Positions 8,742-20,602 are shown, counted from the first letter of the stretch. The stretch: 64,000 nt of DNA from Magnetospirillum aberrantis SpK (GCF_011022235.1 NZ_JAAIYP010000039.1:326475-390474), one strand, 5' to 3'. Program-made: numbers and translations. The notes: a model not told the origin generated them from the sequence alone.

Positions 8742-9473
8742 TCAAAGAAAAAACCGGCTGAGCAGACTTTGCGACGCGTGCGGCACCAGCACGCCGGCCC
8801 TCAGCTTCGCCGCGGCCAGTTCGACCAGCAGCGCCTCCATCAACGCCACCGTCACCGCCGCCTTGAGGTGACCGTTGGGACGTTCGTTGATCGGCTGGTC
8901 GTGCATCAAGACGATAGCTCCCTTGATGGCGGCGGACGAGACCACGCGGCGGGCCTCGACGCGGCACGCCGCCTCCACCTCGGCGGCCGAGGCGCAACGG
9001 GGAGATATCAGGTGGTCCTCGGTGGACAGACGCCAATGGGCGATCTGGCTGCCGGGCATCCAACGGCGAATGGCGCGATGAACCGCTATCTTGCGGTAGC
9101 CACCGTTATAGGGCATGCGCACCAGATAGGCGGAAGGGGTCGGCCGGTACTTGGCCAACAGGGTCTCGCAGCGGTCGAAATCGGCGATCAGCCGCTCGGG
9201 TTTCTCCCGATCCAGCCGCACATGTTCCCAGCCGTGGCCATAGACGGCGTGTCCACGGCGCACCGTTTCCTGCACCAGTTCCTCGGCCAGTATCGCACGG
9301 CACCCGGACATGAAGAACGTCGCCTTGGCGTTGTGGCGGTCAAGCACATCCAGCATGGCCGGAAGGGAATCGGGCATGGGCGCGTCGTCGATGGTGATCG
9401 CCACCGCATCGTTGCCCGGCGGCTGCGTGCGCAGCACCGGCAACCACATTCCCGGCGAAACGCTGACCTGCAT
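8742..9473 (-). CDS. Polysaccharide deacetylase-family protein
   Basis: A 243-residue NodB-fold protein: AITIDDAPMPDS (first acidic motif, Asp-Asp), ATFFMSG, HAVYGHGWEH (zinc H-x-x-x-H-like motif), RMPYNGGYR (R-x-P-Y groove) and IVLMHDQP near the C-terminus. The family removes acyl groups from N-acetylated or formylated sugars using a metal. There is no signal peptide, so it is probably cytoplasmic. ATG 9473 is chosen because GGGAGG precedes it at a good distance; the frame could open at a TTG at 9497. It is a monocistronic gene divergent from the Rrf2 regulator, with a 232-base intergenic region between them. Confidence 0.88.
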   Translation of the reverse strand: MQVSVSPGMWLPVLRTQPPGNDAVAITIDDAPMPDSLPAMLDVLDRHNAKATFFMSGCRAILAEELVQETVRRGHAVYGHGWEHVRLDREKPERLIADFDRCETLLAKYRPTPSAYLVRMPYNGGYRKIAVHRAIRRWMPGSQIAHWRLSTEDHLISPRCASAAEVEAACRVEARRVVSSAAIKGAIVLMHDQPINERPNGHLKAAVTVALMEALLVELAAAKLRAGVLVPHASQSLLSRFFL

Positions 9474-9705
9474 CCTGACATTCCTCCCAACAGCCAACAG
9501 GCCGGACTCGCGGCGCCGGCATCAAGGCCGAGTACCGTACGAAGGGGGGCAAACACAGTCAAGGAAGGTCTCGGGGCGCCCCTACCCCTTCACCGCGTGG
9601 CACGGCACGCATTGACGCCTTGCCGGGCAACCGCCACATTTAGCGCGCGCGGCCCATCCTGCCACGGACACCAGGGCCCGCCACTTCAGCTTGTCGAGAC
9701 ACCTC

Positions 9706-10155
9706 ATGCTTGCCAGCAAAGCCAAGTACGGATTGAAGGCCATGGTCTACCTGGCCCGCCGCGAGAACGAGGGGCCGTCGCTGATCATCGACATCGCAAC
9801 GGCCGAGCACATTCCGCGCAAGTTCCTGGACACCATCTTGCTGGAACTCAAGACCCACGGCTTCCTGAGCAGCAAGAAGGGCAAGGGAGGCGGCTACCAG
9901 TTGGCGGTGCCCGCCGCGCACATCCGCGTCGGCGACGTCATCCGGGTCCTGGACGGACCGTTGGCTCCGGTCCCGTGCGTGTCACGCCGGTCCTATCGGC
10001 CGTGCACCGATTGCGCCGACGAAGCCGCCTGCGCGGTACGGGCGGTGATGCAGGACGTGCGCGACGCCATCGCCGGCATCCTCGACAATACCACCCTGGC
10101 CGACATGGCACGGCGCACCGTCAAGGTGGAACCCGTGCTGATGTACGACATCTAG
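9706..10155 (+). CDS. Rrf2-family transcription regulator
   Basis: A 149-residue protein with the Rrf2 N-terminal winged HTH (ASKAKYGLKAMVYLA, IPRKFLDTILLELKTHG, SKKGKGGGYQLA). The C-terminal dimer region contains cysteines in PCVSRRSYRPCTDC and a fourth Cys a few residues later. The cysteine trio resembles the iron-sulfur ligands of IscR, NsrR and RirA, so it may sense NO, iron or redox state. No isc or suf genes are next to it. I start at ATG 9706 (MLASKAKYG, the usual start for the family) rather than TTG 9691. A strong hairpin terminator follows. Confidence 0.88.
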   Translation: MLASKAKYGLKAMVYLARRENEGPSLIIDIATAEHIPRKFLDTILLELKTHGFLSSKKGKGGGYQLAVPAAHIRVGDVIRVLDGPLAPVPCVSRRSYRPCTDCADEAACAVRAVMQDVRDAIAGILDNTTLADMARRTVKVEPVLMYDI

Positions 10156-10180
10156 TAATCCATCGCGCCATGGAAATGAA

Positions 10181-10213
10181 AAGCCCGCCAAGTCCGAAGA
10201 CTTGGCGGGCTTT
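10181..10213. terminator. Bidirectional intrinsic terminator between Rrf2 gene and tRNA-Pro
   Basis: A perfect 14-bp stem, AAGCCCGCCAAGTC / GACTTGGCGGGCTT, closes a CGAA tetraloop. TTTC follows on the plus strand and, read on the minus strand, TTTTCATTTC follows. It can end the plus-strand Rrf2 transcript and the minus-strand tRNA transcript. Confidence 0.85.
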
Positions 10214-10217
10214 CATA

Positions 10218-10294
10218 TGGTCGGAGTGAGAGGATTCGAACCTCCGGCCCCTGCCTCCCGAAGACAGTGCTCTACCAGGCTGAGCTACACTCCG
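10218..10294 (-). tRNA. tRNA-Pro (anticodon CGG)
   Basis: The minus strand folds as a 77-base cloverleaf. The acceptor CGGAGTG pairs with CACTCCG, the D arm is GCTC/GAGC with AGCCTGGTA, the anticodon loop is TTCGGGA (anticodon CGG reading CCG), the T arm is GGAGG-TTCGAAT-CCTCT, and a genomically encoded ACCA end is present. A consensus promoter lies just upstream and a hairpin terminator directly downstream, so it is a single-gene transcription unit. Confidence 0.97.
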
Positions 10295-10312
10295 GTCGCC
10301 TGCGAGGCGCTT

Positions 10313-10341
10313 CTTATAGCGCCAACCCCGGCGCCGTGCAA
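10313..10341 (-). promoter_or_regulatory. Sigma-70-type promoter of tRNA-Pro
   Basis: On the minus strand TTGCAC and TATAAG are separated by exactly 17 bases. Transcription would start near 10306, about 12 bases before the mature 5' end. Spacing and position are ideal for the tRNA gene. Confidence 0.7.
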
Positions 10342-10436
10342 AGGGAATTTGCGACTTTTTTCACGACCTTGCCAAGCTTATCCCACAACGCGGATTCTTG
10401 TGGAATATCAACACCCACTGCCGCACCATCGCCGAC

Positions 10437-10598
10437 ATGCGCATTTGTTTCCTGGGCGACAGCTTCTTCAACGGCACCAACGCCCCCACCTGTCTGGGCT
10501 GGACCGGGCGGGTCTGCGCCCTGGCGCGGCGACGCCTAAGCAAAAGGCCGCGCAACCATGGCTGCGCGGCCTTCGCCGATATTTCCCCGGAACCCTAG
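10437..10598 (+). pseudogene. Remnant of an SGNH/GDSL hydrolase (N-terminus only)
   Basis: ATG 10437 opens MRICFLGDSFFNGTNAP followed by CLGWTGRVCALARRR. This is the start of SGNH-type esterases: strand, GDS nucleophile block I, then the LGWxGRV segment. Homology-like sequence ends after about 32 residues, where the frame runs into a hairpin terminator and stops at 10598. The rest of the roughly 200-residue domain is absent. I read it as a 5' fragment left by deletion. It fills most of the otherwise gene-free 10295-10668 interval; no ribosome site of note precedes it. Confidence 0.6.
10542..10573. terminator. Intrinsic terminator downstream of icd
   Basis: An 11-bp stem AAGGCCGCGCA / TGCGCGGCCTT has an 8-base loop. 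Read on the minus strand it ends in CCTTTTGC, so it can terminate the isocitrate dehydrogenase transcript that ends at 10669. It also truncates the SGNH-hydrolase remnant on the plus strand. Confidence 0.7.
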
Positions 10599-10668
10599 TT
10601 TCCCCCACCTTAGGTGGATGGCTAGGGGGCGGACCTAACGGGGCTTCCTTTCGAGACAGTAGCCGGTA

Positions 10669-11883
10669 TCAGACGCCCATCTTCTTCTTCAGGTTCTCGT
10701 CCAGCTTGTCCAGGAACTGCTGGGTGGTCAGCCACGATTGGCCGGGGCCGATCAGGATGGCCAGATCCTTGGTCATGAAGCCCGATTCCACGGTTTCCAC
10801 GCACACTTCCTCGAGCGCCAGGGCGAACTTCTCGACCTCGGGGGTGTTGTCGAACTGGGCGCGGTAATAAAGGGCGCGGGTCCAGGCGAAGATCGAGGCG
10901 ATCGGGTTGGTCGAGGTTTCCTTGCCCTTCTGGTGCTCGCGATAGTGCCGGGTCACCGTGCCGTGCGCCGCCTCGGCCTCGACCACCTTGCCGTCGGGGC
11001 TCATCAGCACCGAGGTCATCAGGCCCAGCGAACCAAAACCCTGGGCCACGGTGTCGGACTGGACGTCGCCGTCGTAGTTCTTGCACGCCCAGACGAAGCC
11101 GCCCGACCACTTGAGCGCCGAGGCGACCATGTCGTCGATCAGACGGTGTTCGTAGGTCATGCCGTGCTTTTCGAACTCGGCCTTGAACTCGGTCTCGTAG
11201 ACTTCCTGGAAGATGTCCTTGAAACGGCCGTCATAGGCCTTGAGGATGGTGTTCTTGGTCGAGAGATAGACCGGCCACTTCTTGAGCAAGCCGTAATTCA
11301 TGCAGGCGCGGGCGAAACCACGGATGGATTCGTCCACGTTGTACATGCCCATGGCGACGCCGGCACCGGGGAACTGGAACACCTCGTGCTCGATGACCTC
11401 GCCGTCCTCGCCCTCGAACTTGATGGTCAGGCGGCCGGCGCCCGGCACCTTGAAGTCGGTGGCCTTGTACTGGTCGCCAAAGGCATGGCGGCCGATGACG
11501 ATGGGCTGGGTCCAGCCCGGCACCAGGCGCGGCACGTTCTTGCAGATGATCGGCTCACGGAACACGGTCCCGTCAAGGATGTTGCGGATGGTGCCGTTGG
11601 GCGACTTCCACATCTTCTTGAGGTTGAATTCCTTGACGCGCGCCTCGTCGGGGGTGATGGTCGCGCACTTGACGCCGACGCCGTATTTCCTGATGGCTTC
11701 GGCCGATTCCACGGTCACCTGGTCCTCGGTGGCGTCGCGGTGTTCGACACTGAGGTCGTAGTACTTCAGGTCGACATCAAGGTACGGCAGGATCAGCTTG
11801 TCCTTGATGAACTTCCAGATGATGCGGGTCATCTCGTCGCCGTCGAGTTCCACGACCGGGTTGGCGACCTTGATCTTCTTCAT
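10669..11883 (-). CDS. icd: NADP-dependent isocitrate dehydrogenase, dimeric type
   Basis: A 404-residue enzyme converting isocitrate to 2-oxoglutarate with NADP+ in the TCA cycle. It is of the homodimeric subfamily shared with eukaryotic cytosolic enzymes: start [20 protein letters not shown], substrate loop [31 protein letters not shown] metal/substrate region and [12 protein letters not shown] near the cofactor site. ATG 11883 follows GAGGATGTGAGA; the frame extends upstream to 12060 only as non-homologous sequence. A second, unrelated isocitrate dehydrogenase gene lies 61 bases upstream on the same strand, with a terminator hairpin between them. Confidence 0.97.
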   Translation of the reverse strand: MKKIKVANPVVELDGDEMTRIIWKFIKDKLILPYLDVDLKYYDLSVEHRDATEDQVTVESAEAIRKYGVGVKCATITPDEARVKEFNLKKMWKSPNGTIRNILDGTVFREPIICKNVPRLVPGWTQPIVIGRHAFGDQYKATDFKVPGAGRLTIKFEGEDGEVIEHEVFQFPGAGVAMGMYNVDESIRGFARACMNYGLLKKWPVYLSTKNTILKAYDGRFKDIFQEVYETEFKAEFEKHGMTYEHRLIDDMVASALKWSGGFVWACKNYDGDVQSDTVAQGFGSLGLMTSVLMSPDGKVVEAEAAHGTVTRHYREHQKGKETSTNPIASIFAWTRALYYRAQFDNTPEVEKFALALEEVCVETVESGFMTKDLAILIGPGQSWLTTQQFLDKLDENLKKKMGV

Positions 11884-11898
11884 TCTCACATCCTCGCT

Positions 11899-11932
11899 GA
11901 AAAACTGCGGCGGGGGCTTTTGGCCCCCGCCG
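11899..11932 (-). terminator. Terminator or attenuator between the two isocitrate dehydrogenase genes
   Basis: A perfect 10-bp GC stem (CGGCGGGGGC at 11908-11917 with its complement at 11923-11932) and a 5-base loop are followed on the minus strand by CAGTTTTTC. It lies between the monomeric enzyme gene and the ribosome site of the dimeric enzyme gene, so any transcript covering both must read through it. Confidence 0.75.
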
Positions 11933-11944
11933 TGCTTGTTCGTG

Positions 11945-14344
<2,400 letters not shown>

Positions 14345-14347
14345 CTA

Positions 14348-15016
14348 CTATCCCTTGAGCAGCAACAGCCCGCCCCACACCACGGCACAGGCCAGCACCG
14401 CCACCGCCACCGCCAGCAACGGCGAGGCGAAGCGGATGCCGTCCACGCCCTCGGGCACCCGTTTGGTGCCGGTGATCATGGCGCGGATCATGTCGTCCTT
14501 CTTGACCAGGGTATAGAACGCCACCGCCGACAGGTGGACGAACACCAAGAACAGCACCAGCTTGCCGCCCAGGCGATGCAGCGACGACAACGTCGCCGCC
14601 ACCTTGGACGACACCAGATGGGTCAGCGGGCCGTTGGTGAAGATGTCGTCGGTGGTGAACAGGCCGGTGGCCGCCTGGGCCGTCAACAACCCCAGAAGCC
14701 CCAGCACGCTGAGCGCCCCCAGGGGATTGTGCCCGACCGAACGCACCGCGCCCGAACGCGCCGCCCGGACATAGGCCAGGATCGCCCCCGGACCGCGGAC
14801 GAAATGGGAAAACCGCGCCGTGGGACTGCCGGCGAAGCCCCAGATCAGGCGGAACACCAGCAAGGCCAGAACCCACACCCCCAGAACCATGTGCAGGTCC
14901 AGGTGACCGAATTCGCCGCTGAACCACAAGGTCGCCACCCCCACCACCAACACCCAGTGGAACAGGCGGACAGCATGGTCCCATACCTTGACTTCGGTGG
15001 TTGCGTCGTCGTGCAT
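14348..15016 (-). CDS. Cytochrome b561 family protein
   Basis: A 222-residue membrane protein with four core helices and paired histidines for two b hemes: VWDHAVRLFHWVLVVG near the N-terminus, LDLHMVLGVWVLALLVFRL, SLHRLGGKLVLFLVFVHLSA, plus a final helix. This pattern fits the Ni/Fe-hydrogenase cytochrome b / b561 family that passes electrons from quinol or to soluble cytochromes. No dedicated redox partner gene is adjacent. ATG 15016 is preceded by GGAGGG at good spacing, so the longer frame to 15124 is not used. Confidence 0.9.
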   Translation of the reverse strand: MHDDATTEVKVWDHAVRLFHWVLVVGVATLWFSGEFGHLDLHMVLGVWVLALLVFRLIWGFAGSPTARFSHFVRGPGAILAYVRAARSGAVRSVGHNPLGALSVLGLLGLLTAQAATGLFTTDDIFTNGPLTHLVSSKVAATLSSLHRLGGKLVLFLVFVHLSAVAFYTLVKKDDMIRAMITGTKRVPEGVDGIRFASPLLAVAVAVLACAVVWGGLLLLKG

Positions 15017-15177
15017 GGAATCCCTCCGTGGCGGTGTTTCAACCGATACTTTTCCAAGCGCGAAGCCCGTGGTCAACATGCACTGACATCGGGTCAGACG
15101 CGCGGCGGTTGCCGGGAGCGCCACAAGGCGCTAGGGTTAGGCTCGTTTTCTCGTAGATTGCCGCGAGTCGGACCATC

Positions 15178-16098
15178 TTGTCCCGTGCCGTTCTGATCGC
15201 CATCCTCGGTTTTGTCGCCGCCCTTGCCGCCTTGGCCCTGACGTGGTCCTTGGACCGCGAGGCCGAACGCGGCGAGCCCACCGCGACCGCCCCGGCCACA
15301 CCGGTAGCGGCGATTTCCGCTCCCGTGCCGACCGCGCCCAGCTTCGACGTGGTCCGGGTCAGCGAAAAAGGCGACATGGTCATCGCCGGCCGCGCCGTGC
15401 CACGGGCCGAAGTCATCGTGCGGGACGGCGAGACCGAGTTGGGCCGGGTCCAGGCCGACGAACGCGGCGAATGGGTGCTGGTCCCCAGCCTGCCGCTCAA
15501 GCCGGGCGGGCGCGAACTCAGCCTTGAGGCGCACCACCCCGACGGCACCGTGACCCGCTCGGCCGACCCGGTGATCCTGGTGGTGCCGGAAGACGGCGGC
15601 CAGCCGGTCCTGGCGGTGATTCCGCAAGGCGCGGGCGCGGCCCGGCTGATGCAGGGACCGGGCGGCGACGGCGGCGCCTTGACCATCGACCTTGCCGACC
15701 GCAAGGACGACGGCACCCTGTTCCTGGGTGGCCGCGCTCCGGCCGGGGCGCTTTTGCATCTGTACCTGGACAACCGTTTCCTGGGCCGTGCCCTGACCGA
15801 CGCCGAAGGCAACTGGCACCTGAGCCTCCGCCAAGCCCCAGCCACCGGCCAGTTGCGGGCCGACATCGTGGACGAACGCGGCCGCGTGATCGCCCGCATC
15901 GAAGCGCCGCTGGCCCCGCCATCGGCCGAAACCGTCACCACGGTAGTCGTGGAACCGGGCAATTCGCTGTGGCGCATCGCCCGCCGCACCTATGGCGACG
16001 GCTTGGCCTACACCATCATCTATGGCGCCAACCGCGACCGCATCCGCGACCCCGACCTGATCTATCCCGGCCAGGTCGTGCAATTGCCGAAGAAATAA
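15178..16098 (+). CDS. LysM-domain cell-envelope protein
   Basis: A 306-residue protein with an N-terminal membrane anchor or signal helix (about 3-22), a low-complexity linker, Ig-like segments (DMVIAGRAVPRAEVIVRDGE, repeated in DGTLFLGGRAPAGALLHLYL), and a C-terminal LysM domain at about 255-304 (VVEPGNSLWRIARRTYGDGL ... DLIYPGQVVQLP). LysM binds peptidoglycan, so it probably sits in the periplasm on the cell wall. An in-frame stop at 15154 forces a start at TTG 15178 or a rare codon. It converges with the histidine kinase gene, 3 bases apart. Confidence 0.88.
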   Translation: MSRAVLIAILGFVAALAALALTWSLDREAERGEPTATAPATPVAAISAPVPTAPSFDVVRVSEKGDMVIAGRAVPRAEVIVRDGETELGRVQADERGEWVLVPSLPLKPGGRELSLEAHHPDGTVTRSADPVILVVPEDGGQPVLAVIPQGAGAARLMQGPGGDGGALTIDLADRKDDGTLFLGGRAPAGALLHLYLDNRFLGRALTDAEGNWHLSLRQAPATGQLRADIVDERGRVIARIEAPLAPPSAETVTTVVVEPGNSLWRIARRTYGDGLAYTIIYGANRDRIRDPDLIYPGQVVQLPKK

Positions 16099-16101
16099 CG
16101 C

Positions 16102-17889
16102 CTACTCTTCCGCCGCCGGCAGGGTGAAGACGATGACCGTTCCGCCATCGGGACCAGCCTCGGCACGGATGGTGCCGCCATGGCGATCGACGATGCGCTT
16201 CACCACCGCCAAGCCAATGCCGTCGCCGTCATACATGTCGCGCCGCACCTGACGGTGGAACAGCAGGAAGATACGATCACGCCCTTCCTCATCCACGCCG
16301 ATGCCATTGTCGGCCACGACCACCTCCCACATCGTTCCCAGCCGACGGGCGGTGACGCGGATCACCGGCGGGACGTCGGGACGGCGGAACTTGATGGAAT
16401 TGGCCAACAGGTTCAGAAACAGACGCGCCATCTGTTCGGGATCGGCACGAACCACCGGAAGAGGCCCGGCCCGTTCGACCACGGCACCGCTTTCCGTCAT
16501 GGCGGCCTGTAGATCCTCTTCCGCCTTGTCCAACGGCCCGTCCAACGCCACCGGACAAAGCGGCTCGCCTTGGGTTTCAATGCGGGAAAAGGCCAATACC
16601 CCGTCCAGCATGCGGCTCATGCGCTCGGCGCCTTCGGTCACGAAGCGGACGAACTCCCGGCCCTCGTCATCGACCACCGGGGCATAACGGCGCGCCAGCA
16701 ATTGGGCGAAGCCCGACACCGAACGCAGCGGTTCGCGCAAGTCATGCGAGACCATGTAGGCGAAATGCTGGAGGTCGCGGTTGCTTTGCTCCAGCGTCTC
16801 GGCCTGGGCGCGGATGCGGGCCTGGGTCCGTGCCACCTCGGCCACCATCTCGTTGAAACCGCCATACAGACGCCGCATCTCGACGGTAACGGCGTCGTCC
16901 TCGCACGCGCGCCACCCGAGATCGCCGCCGTGCACGATCCGCATGCCCTCGGCCAGGGCACGCAACGGCCGCAGCACCAGCCGACGCATGGTCTGCACCA
17001 GCAGCAACACCGTCAGCACCAAAACCCCCAGCACCGCCACATTGGCATGCAGGCGGAAATCCTCGATGGCTCCCAACAGCACCGAACGCGGCCGCGACAC
17101 CACCACCGAAATGGACGACAAGGCGCCGTCCCCCAACGGCGCATAAGCATGCACCGCGTCGTCGAGGATCAAGGTGCCGCTGGCATGTTCACGCCGGGCA
17201 TCAAGGACTTGCGGAACGGCGAAGGGCTCGCCGCCATCGACGGAGCCATGGGGAAACGACGCCAGCGTCACCCCCGCGCCGTCCACCAGGAACGCCCGCG
17301 TGTCGGCCGGAAGACGCAGACGGTCGGCCACCGCCTGGAACCAGTCAAGCCGCTTGCTGACGATCAGGACGAAGGCGACATCGCCAAAGGGGGTCAGCAC
17401 CGCCGAGGCGGTGGGCAACACGGTCTGACGACTGACCCGGCCCCGCACGTATTCGCCGACAGCGAAAGATCCGGTCTCGATGGCCCGGCGGACATAGCCG
17501 CGGTCGCGGAAGTCGGTGCCCGGCGCCTGTTCGGTCGAACCGCACAGGGCGACCCCCTCGGGCGAGACCACCACGAAGGCGGCATAGCCCTGGCTGCTGG
17601 ACAGGGCCGCCGTCAACAGCGTCTGACATTCGCCAGGACGGAACCCGGTTCGCGGCAACACGGTCCCCAAGGTGGCGGCCAACGCACGGGTTTCGTCCAC
17701 CCACTGGCTGTGAGCAAACGCGACCAGCCGGGCGGTTTCCGCCAGCGAGGCCCGCGCGTCCTGGGACAACCGGCCATAGGCATGTTCGATGATCGTGGCG
17801 GCCACCAGCCAGAAAGCCATCATGGTCAACGCCACCACGCCGGCAACGACGAAACGGATACTCAGCCGAGCTCTGGTATAGACGCTCAC
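16102..17889 (-). CDS. Membrane sensor histidine kinase
   Basis: A 595-residue kinase. A first helix at about 12-38 is followed by a long extracytoplasmic sensor of the Cache type (about 40-265), a second helix at about 270-295, HAMP, a coiled segment, and HisKA with YMVSHDLREPLRSVSGFAQL. The ATPase domain has LLANSIKF (N box), DNGIGVDEEGRDRIF and GIGLAVVKRIVDRHGG. It has no receiver domain, and no response regulator gene is adjacent. GTG 17889 is preferred because AAGGGGAG stands just before it; the open frame reaches 17955. Confidence 0.9.
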   Translation of the reverse strand: MSVYTRARLSIRFVVAGVVALTMMAFWLVAATIIEHAYGRLSQDARASLAETARLVAFAHSQWVDETRALAATLGTVLPRTGFRPGECQTLLTAALSSSQGYAAFVVVSPEGVALCGSTEQAPGTDFRDRGYVRRAIETGSFAVGEYVRGRVSRQTVLPTASAVLTPFGDVAFVLIVSKRLDWFQAVADRLRLPADTRAFLVDGAGVTLASFPHGSVDGGEPFAVPQVLDARREHASGTLILDDAVHAYAPLGDGALSSISVVVSRPRSVLLGAIEDFRLHANVAVLGVLVLTVLLLVQTMRRLVLRPLRALAEGMRIVHGGDLGWRACEDDAVTVEMRRLYGGFNEMVAEVARTQARIRAQAETLEQSNRDLQHFAYMVSHDLREPLRSVSGFAQLLARRYAPVVDDEGREFVRFVTEGAERMSRMLDGVLAFSRIETQGEPLCPVALDGPLDKAEEDLQAAMTESGAVVERAGPLPVVRADPEQMARLFLNLLANSIKFRRPDVPPVIRVTARRLGTMWEVVVADNGIGVDEEGRDRIFLLFHRQVRRDMYDGDGIGLAVVKRIVDRHGGTIRAEAGPDGGTVIVFTLPAAEE

Positions 17890-17955
17890 ATGGCTCCCCT
17901 TTCCGTTTCCACGCCCCTTCCATCCAATATAAGCAGCAAAGCCCACATAGACCAA

Positions 17956-17978
17956 GGGCGGGGGAAAATCCCCCGCCC
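17956..17978 (-). terminator. GC hairpin downstream of argG
   Basis: The perfect 9-bp stem GGGCGGGGG / CCCCCGCCC with a 5-base loop lies 29 bases past the argG stop. No clear T run follows on the minus strand, so it may protect the 3' end or terminate weakly. Confidence 0.5.
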
Positions 17979-18006
17979 CACGAACTCTTTCAGTTGAATT
18001 CGTCGA

Positions 18007-19221
18007 TTATCCGCGCGCCATCTTGGCCAAACGCATGCGCAACGCATTGAGCTTGATGAAGCCCTGGGCGTCGCGCTGGTCATAGACGCTGTCTTCCTCG
18101 AAGGTGACGTAGTCCATGCGATAGAGCGACTTCTCGGACTTGCGGCCGACCACGGTGACGTTGCCCTTGTACAGCTTGAGGCGAACCACGCCGCAGACGT
18201 TCTGGCTGATGTGGTCGATCATTTGCTGCAACGCGATGCGTTCCGGGCTGAACCAGAAGCCGTTGTAGATCAGCTCGGCATAGCGCGGCATGATGTCGTC
18301 CTTGAGGTGCGCCTCGCCACGGTCAAGCGTCAGGCTTTCCATGGCGCGGTGGGCGACGATCAGGACGGAGCCGCCGGGGGTCTCGTAGACGCCGCGCGAC
18401 TTCATGCCGACGAAGCGGTTTTCCACCAGATCCAGGCGGCCGATGCCGTTGGCGCCACCCAGTTCGTTCAGCTTGGTCAACAACTGCGCCGGGGTCATGC
18501 GCTCACCGTCGATGGCGACCGCGTCACCCTTCTCGAACTGGATTTCCACGTAGGTCGGCTTGTCCGGGGCCTTTTCCGGGCTGACCGAACGGGTGAACAT
18601 GTCCTCGTCGGGCTCGACGAAGGGGTCTTCCAGCGCCTTGCCCTCGTACGAGATGTGCAACAGGTTGGCGTCGGTGGAATAAGGCGCCTCGCCACGCTTG
18701 TCCTTGGCGATCGGAATCTGGTGCCTTTCGGCGAAGTCCAACAGCTTGGTGCGGCTGGTCAGGTCCCAGATGCGCCAGGGCGCGATCACCTTGATGTCGG
18801 GCTTGAGCGCGTAATAGCCCAACTCGAAACGCACCTGATCATTGCCCTTGCCGGTGGCGCCATGGGACACGGCGTCGGCGCCGACCTGGTTGGCGATCTC
18901 GATCTGGCGCTTGGAAATCAGCGGCCGGGCAATCGAGGTGCCGAGCAGGTACACGCCCTCGTACTGGGCGTTGGCACGGAACATCGGGAAGACGAAATCA
19001 CGGACGAATTCCTCGCGCAGGTCGTCGATGAAGATGTTCTCGTCCTTGATGCCCATCAGTTGGGCCTTCTTGCGCGCCGGCTCCAGTTCCTCGCCCTGGC
19101 CGAGGTCGGCGGTGAAGGTGACCACCTCGCACTGGTACTGGTCCTGCAACCAACGCAGGATGATGGAGGTGTCGAGACCACCGGAATAGGCCAGCACGAC
19201 CTTCTTAACTTCGCCCTTCAT
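18007..19221 (-). CDS. argG: Argininosuccinate synthase
   Basis: A 404-residue enzyme that joins citrulline and aspartate with ATP in arginine synthesis. The ATP PP-loop [19 protein letters not shown] is near the N-terminus, followed by [37 protein letters not shown] and [18 protein letters not shown]. The length is normal for the family. ATG 19221 is preceded by AAGGGCG. It stands alone, with no other arg gene nearby, upstream of and divergent from the J-domain protein gene. Confidence 0.97.
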   Translation of the reverse strand: MKGEVKKVVLAYSGGLDTSIILRWLQDQYQCEVVTFTADLGQGEELEPARKKAQLMGIKDENIFIDDLREEFVRDFVFPMFRANAQYEGVYLLGTSIARPLISKRQIEIANQVGADAVSHGATGKGNDQVRFELGYYALKPDIKVIAPWRIWDLTSRTKLLDFAERHQIPIAKDKRGEAPYSTDANLLHISYEGKALEDPFVEPDEDMFTRSVSPEKAPDKPTYVEIQFEKGDAVAIDGERMTPAQLLTKLNELGGANGIGRLDLVENRFVGMKSRGVYETPGGSVLIVAHRAMESLTLDRGEAHLKDDIMPRYAELIYNGFWFSPERIALQQMIDHISQNVCGVVRLKLYKGNVTVVGRKSEKSLYRMDYVTFEEDSVYDQRDAQGFIKLNALRMRLAKMARG

Positions 19222-19364
19222 GGGAAAACGCCCTTGGAAATGGGAAAACGTGAGGCCCGAAGTATAGGCTTTGCGGCGACAGGAGCAAGGGCCAGCACAT
19301 GCGCGGAGATGCGCCGCACCGCGTCCCCCTTCTCGCGCCAGGGTTTTTGCCCCATACTTCAGTC

Positions 19365-20078
19365 ATGACCAATCCCCGCGACACCGCCCCCGACAAGACC
19401 CCGGACAGAGCCGAGGAATCCGAGCTGGCCCGTGCCTTCAGTCTTACCGAAAAGCTGATGGGCGGCGGAGTGGCCGAAGCCGAGGCGCGGGCGGAACCAG
19501 CCCTCAAGCAGGCGGGAAAGACGCTGCGCTATTGGCTGTGGCGCGCCGGCGGCCGGCGGCGCCCCGGAGGCGACCCCGCCCAAGTGGCGGAGAACTACGA
19601 ACGCGAACTGGCCCGCCTGACCGAAGTATTGCGCGACCAAGGCGAAAAGGCTGTGGCGCACAAGGACAAGCTTTTGGCGAAAGAGCAGGCGCGGGTGGCC
19701 GAACTGGAACAATTGACCTCCCAGTTGCAACAGGCGTGCGAAAGCGAACTGGCGAAACTGCGTGCGCAACTGGCCCAACGCCAGGAACGCCTCCCCGCCC
19801 CCGGCGAGGTCGCACGCCTGAGCGCGCGTCTGAGCGAGACCGAGGAACGGGCCCGGCTGGCCGAAAACAAGGTGGAAATGCTGAAGGAAGCGCTGGAGAT
19901 CACCCGTGCCCGCGCCGCGCCCACGGGAACCATCCCCGAGGATGGCCGCTTCCGCGAGGCCAAACGCGCCTTCGCCCGCACGTTCCACCCCGACCAAGGC
20001 GGACGCGGCGACATCGACCGTCAACGCGCCTTCTTGGAATTCTGGCCGGTGCTGGAACGTATCGAACGCGGCGAATAA
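19365..20078 (+). CDS. Coiled-coil protein with C-terminal J-like domain
   Basis: A 237-residue soluble protein. A charged N-terminal segment precedes a long coiled coil (about 70-195, rich in E/K/L/Q heptads). The C-terminal 45 residues have FREAKRAFARTFHPDQGG, an HPD loop with the preceding basic helix of a J domain. J domains stimulate DnaK-type chaperones; the coiled coil would select the client or oligomerise. The domain is short and terminal, as in other DnaJ-like adaptor proteins. The DUF1842 gene follows after 137 bases. Confidence 0.8.
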   Translation: MTNPRDTAPDKTPDRAEESELARAFSLTEKLMGGGVAEAEARAEPALKQAGKTLRYWLWRAGGRRRPGGDPAQVAENYERELARLTEVLRDQGEKAVAHKDKLLAKEQARVAELEQLTSQLQQACESELAKLRAQLAQRQERLPAPGEVARLSARLSETEERARLAENKVEMLKEALEITRARAAPTGTIPEDGRFREAKRAFARTFHPDQGGRGDIDRQRAFLEFWPVLERIERGE

Positions 20079-20215
20079 GTCCTGTCCTGAAAGCCATAGA
20101 GAGGAATATCACCCCTGCCGACTCCACCAATGAGGGAAATAGTGGCAACATCCCATCACCTTTGGCGAGCGCCTCCCATGCCGTCGAAGCTCACCCCAAC
20201 GTGGAGGGAAAGAAC

Positions 20216-20602
20216 ATGGCCGTTGGTACCTTTCTGGTCTCGTATGAAAGCGTCAACGTGCTGGCCGGGGGCTATTGCCTGACGCTGGACCTGGTGGTCG
20301 ACGTGGTCAACAACAAGGCGGCGGGCATGTCCGGCGTCACCCAGGCGACCAACCCGCCGCTGGACGTCAAATTGCCGGTGCACGGCACCGTCACCGACAT
20401 GACGGTGATGCCCAAGAGCACCCACCATCTGGTGGCGTTGCAAAGCTCGGACAAGATGCTGGGCCGTCACATCGAGGTGCGTCTGGTGACCACCGACGAC
20501 TGGCAAAGCGGCACCGCGAACGTCACCTTGTTCCTCGACACGCCGGACGGTCTCCGGCAGTTCACCACCGAGGTCAAGGCGGTCAAGGCCGAGCAGAAAT
20601 AG
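20216..20602 (+). CDS. DUF1842 domain protein
   Basis: A 128-residue protein of unknown function. The block GVTQATNPPLDVKLPVHGTV, then TDMTVMPKSTHHLVAL, and the closing VTTDDWQSGTANVTLFLD match the DUF1842 family, mostly beta strand and without a signal peptide or membrane segment. ATG 20216 has GGAGGG at ideal spacing; the frame is open well upstream but that sequence overlaps the J-domain gene in another frame. It converges with the chemoreceptor gene at 20641. No function is known to me. Confidence 0.8.
   Translation: MAVGTFLVSYESVNVLAGGYCLTLDLVVDVVNNKAAGMSGVTQATNPPLDVKLPVHGTVTDMTVMPKSTHHLVALQSSDKMLGRHIEVRLVTTDDWQSGTANVTLFLDTPDGLRQFTTEVKAVKAEQK

Noticed and set aside
9604..9660. TTGACG at about 9615 as a promoter for the Rrf2 gene
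   Set aside because: A good -35 like element, but no acceptable -10 element lies at 16-18 bases, so it is not reported as a feature.
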